A stretch of DNA of 14,132 bases. Source: Candidatus Omnitrophota bacterium (lineage in GTDB: Bacteria > Omnitrophota > Gorgyraeia > JAFGHF01). Positions 13,753 through 14,132 of the stretch are shown piece by piece. The stretch spans positions 1-14,132 of the forward strand of contig JAMXCY010000014.1 of assembly GCA_024543015.1 (NCBI GenBank), written 5' to 3'. Every line of letters begins with the position of its first letter. The stretch's first letter is position 1. The notes beneath the pieces were generated by a model. It saw only the letters and a list, made by a program, of their open reading frames with translations, was not told the DNA's origin and did no database searches. The position numbers were made by a program, and so were the translations under genes.

Positions 13753-14132
13753 ATGTATCAGGAAATATTAATTAACGTTGAACCTCAACAGAAACGTGTA
13801 GCCGTTGTAGAAAACGAGATATTGGAAGAGTTCTACGTGGAAAGGCAAGGCGCCCAGCGGCTGGTAGGAAATATTTATAAAGGAATTGTGGAGACGATTG
13901 TGCCGGCTATAGGTGCGGCCTTTGTGAAAACAGGCTTGGAGAAAAACGGGTTTCTCTATATCCAGGACTTAACCCAGCCCGACTATGAAAAGATGGCTGA
14001 GCTGATCGACAAGCCTTATAGTTATGAAGGGGTTGAGGAGAATAATAATAACTCCAAACGTCCGGTTGAGATTAAGGAAATGTTTAAGGTTGGCCAGGAG
14101 ATCATGGTCCAGGTAGTCAAGGAGCCTTTGGG
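13753..14132 (+). CDS. rng: Ribonuclease E/G family protein, N-terminal part (3' end cut by window)
   Basis: Start of an RNase G/E-type endoribonuclease, an RNA-processing enzyme. The 126 visible codons read MYQEILINVEP, RVAVVEN (16-22), FYVERQ (28-33), RLVGNIYKG (37-45), AAFVKTGLEKNGFLYIQD (56-73) and, after an Asn-rich insert (about 95-101), GQEIMVQVVKEP. This is the family's N-terminal S1-containing region, and the GNIYKG and AAFV..GLEKNGFL motifs are characteristic. The insert splits the S1 domain, as is common in RNase G. The catalytic part is beyond the window. ATG 13753 has AGGGA 7 nt upstream. It is separated from pilQ2 by a terminator, so it is probably not part of the pilus operon. 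Confidence 0.92.
   Translation, partial: MYQEILINVEPQQKRVAVVENEILEEFYVERQGAQRLVGNIYKGIVETIVPAIGAAFVKTGLEKNGFLYIQDLTQPDYEKMAELIDKPYSYEGVEENNNNSKRPVEIKEMFKVGQEIMVQVVKEPL

Overview
This window is a type IV pilus (T4P) / type II-secretion-like assembly locus, entirely on the + strand. The reading frames are tightly packed, Shine-Dalgarno sites are mostly clear, and base composition is moderately AT-rich. The gene order (two PilB-type ATPases, PilC, two pilins, a doubled PilM-N-O-P-Q block, then RNase G) and the short secretins without AMIN domains suggest a Gram-negative bacterium outside the well-studied proteobacteria. Candidatus Omnitrophota or a related lineage is my guess from gene style only; there is no rRNA or other marker to confirm it.

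Layout. Positions 1-3887 hold the cytoplasmic motor and platform: the C-terminal part of one PilB/GspE ATPase (cut by the window edge), a complete second PilB/GspE ATPase, and the inner-membrane platform PilC/GspF. Positions 3888-5212 hold two separately expressed prepilins. The first has its own TTGACA promoter, a leader of about 145 nt with several hairpins, and a strong intrinsic terminator. The second starts from a promoter that abuts that terminator. Positions 5342-9541 carry a promoter followed by pilM1-N1-O1-P1-Q1. A long terminator-like hairpin and a second perfect 11-bp hairpin follow, and then pilM2-N2-O2-P2-Q2 (9668-13641). A third terminator hairpin (13702-13729) separates the locus from the 5' end of an RNase E/G-family gene at the right edge.

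How the parts fit together. By family knowledge, PilB hydrolyses ATP to drive pilin polymerisation through PilC. PilM binds the N-terminal INLLP-type motif of PilN. PilN and PilO form an inner-membrane coiled-coil dimer, PilP links them across the periplasm to the secretin, and PilQ is the outer-membrane channel. Here the alignment subcomplex and the secretin are present twice in the same order, and there are two ATPases and two pilins but only one PilC. The two MNOPQ sets have diverged in uneven ways. PilM1 has lost a nucleotide-binding segment that PilM2 keeps. PilQ1 carries a charged, Cys-containing C-terminal tail that PilQ2 lacks, and its gene contains a G9 tract. The best reading is an ancient tandem duplication that became either two machines or one mixed machine. 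PilT, the prepilin peptidase and minor pilins are not seen in this window.
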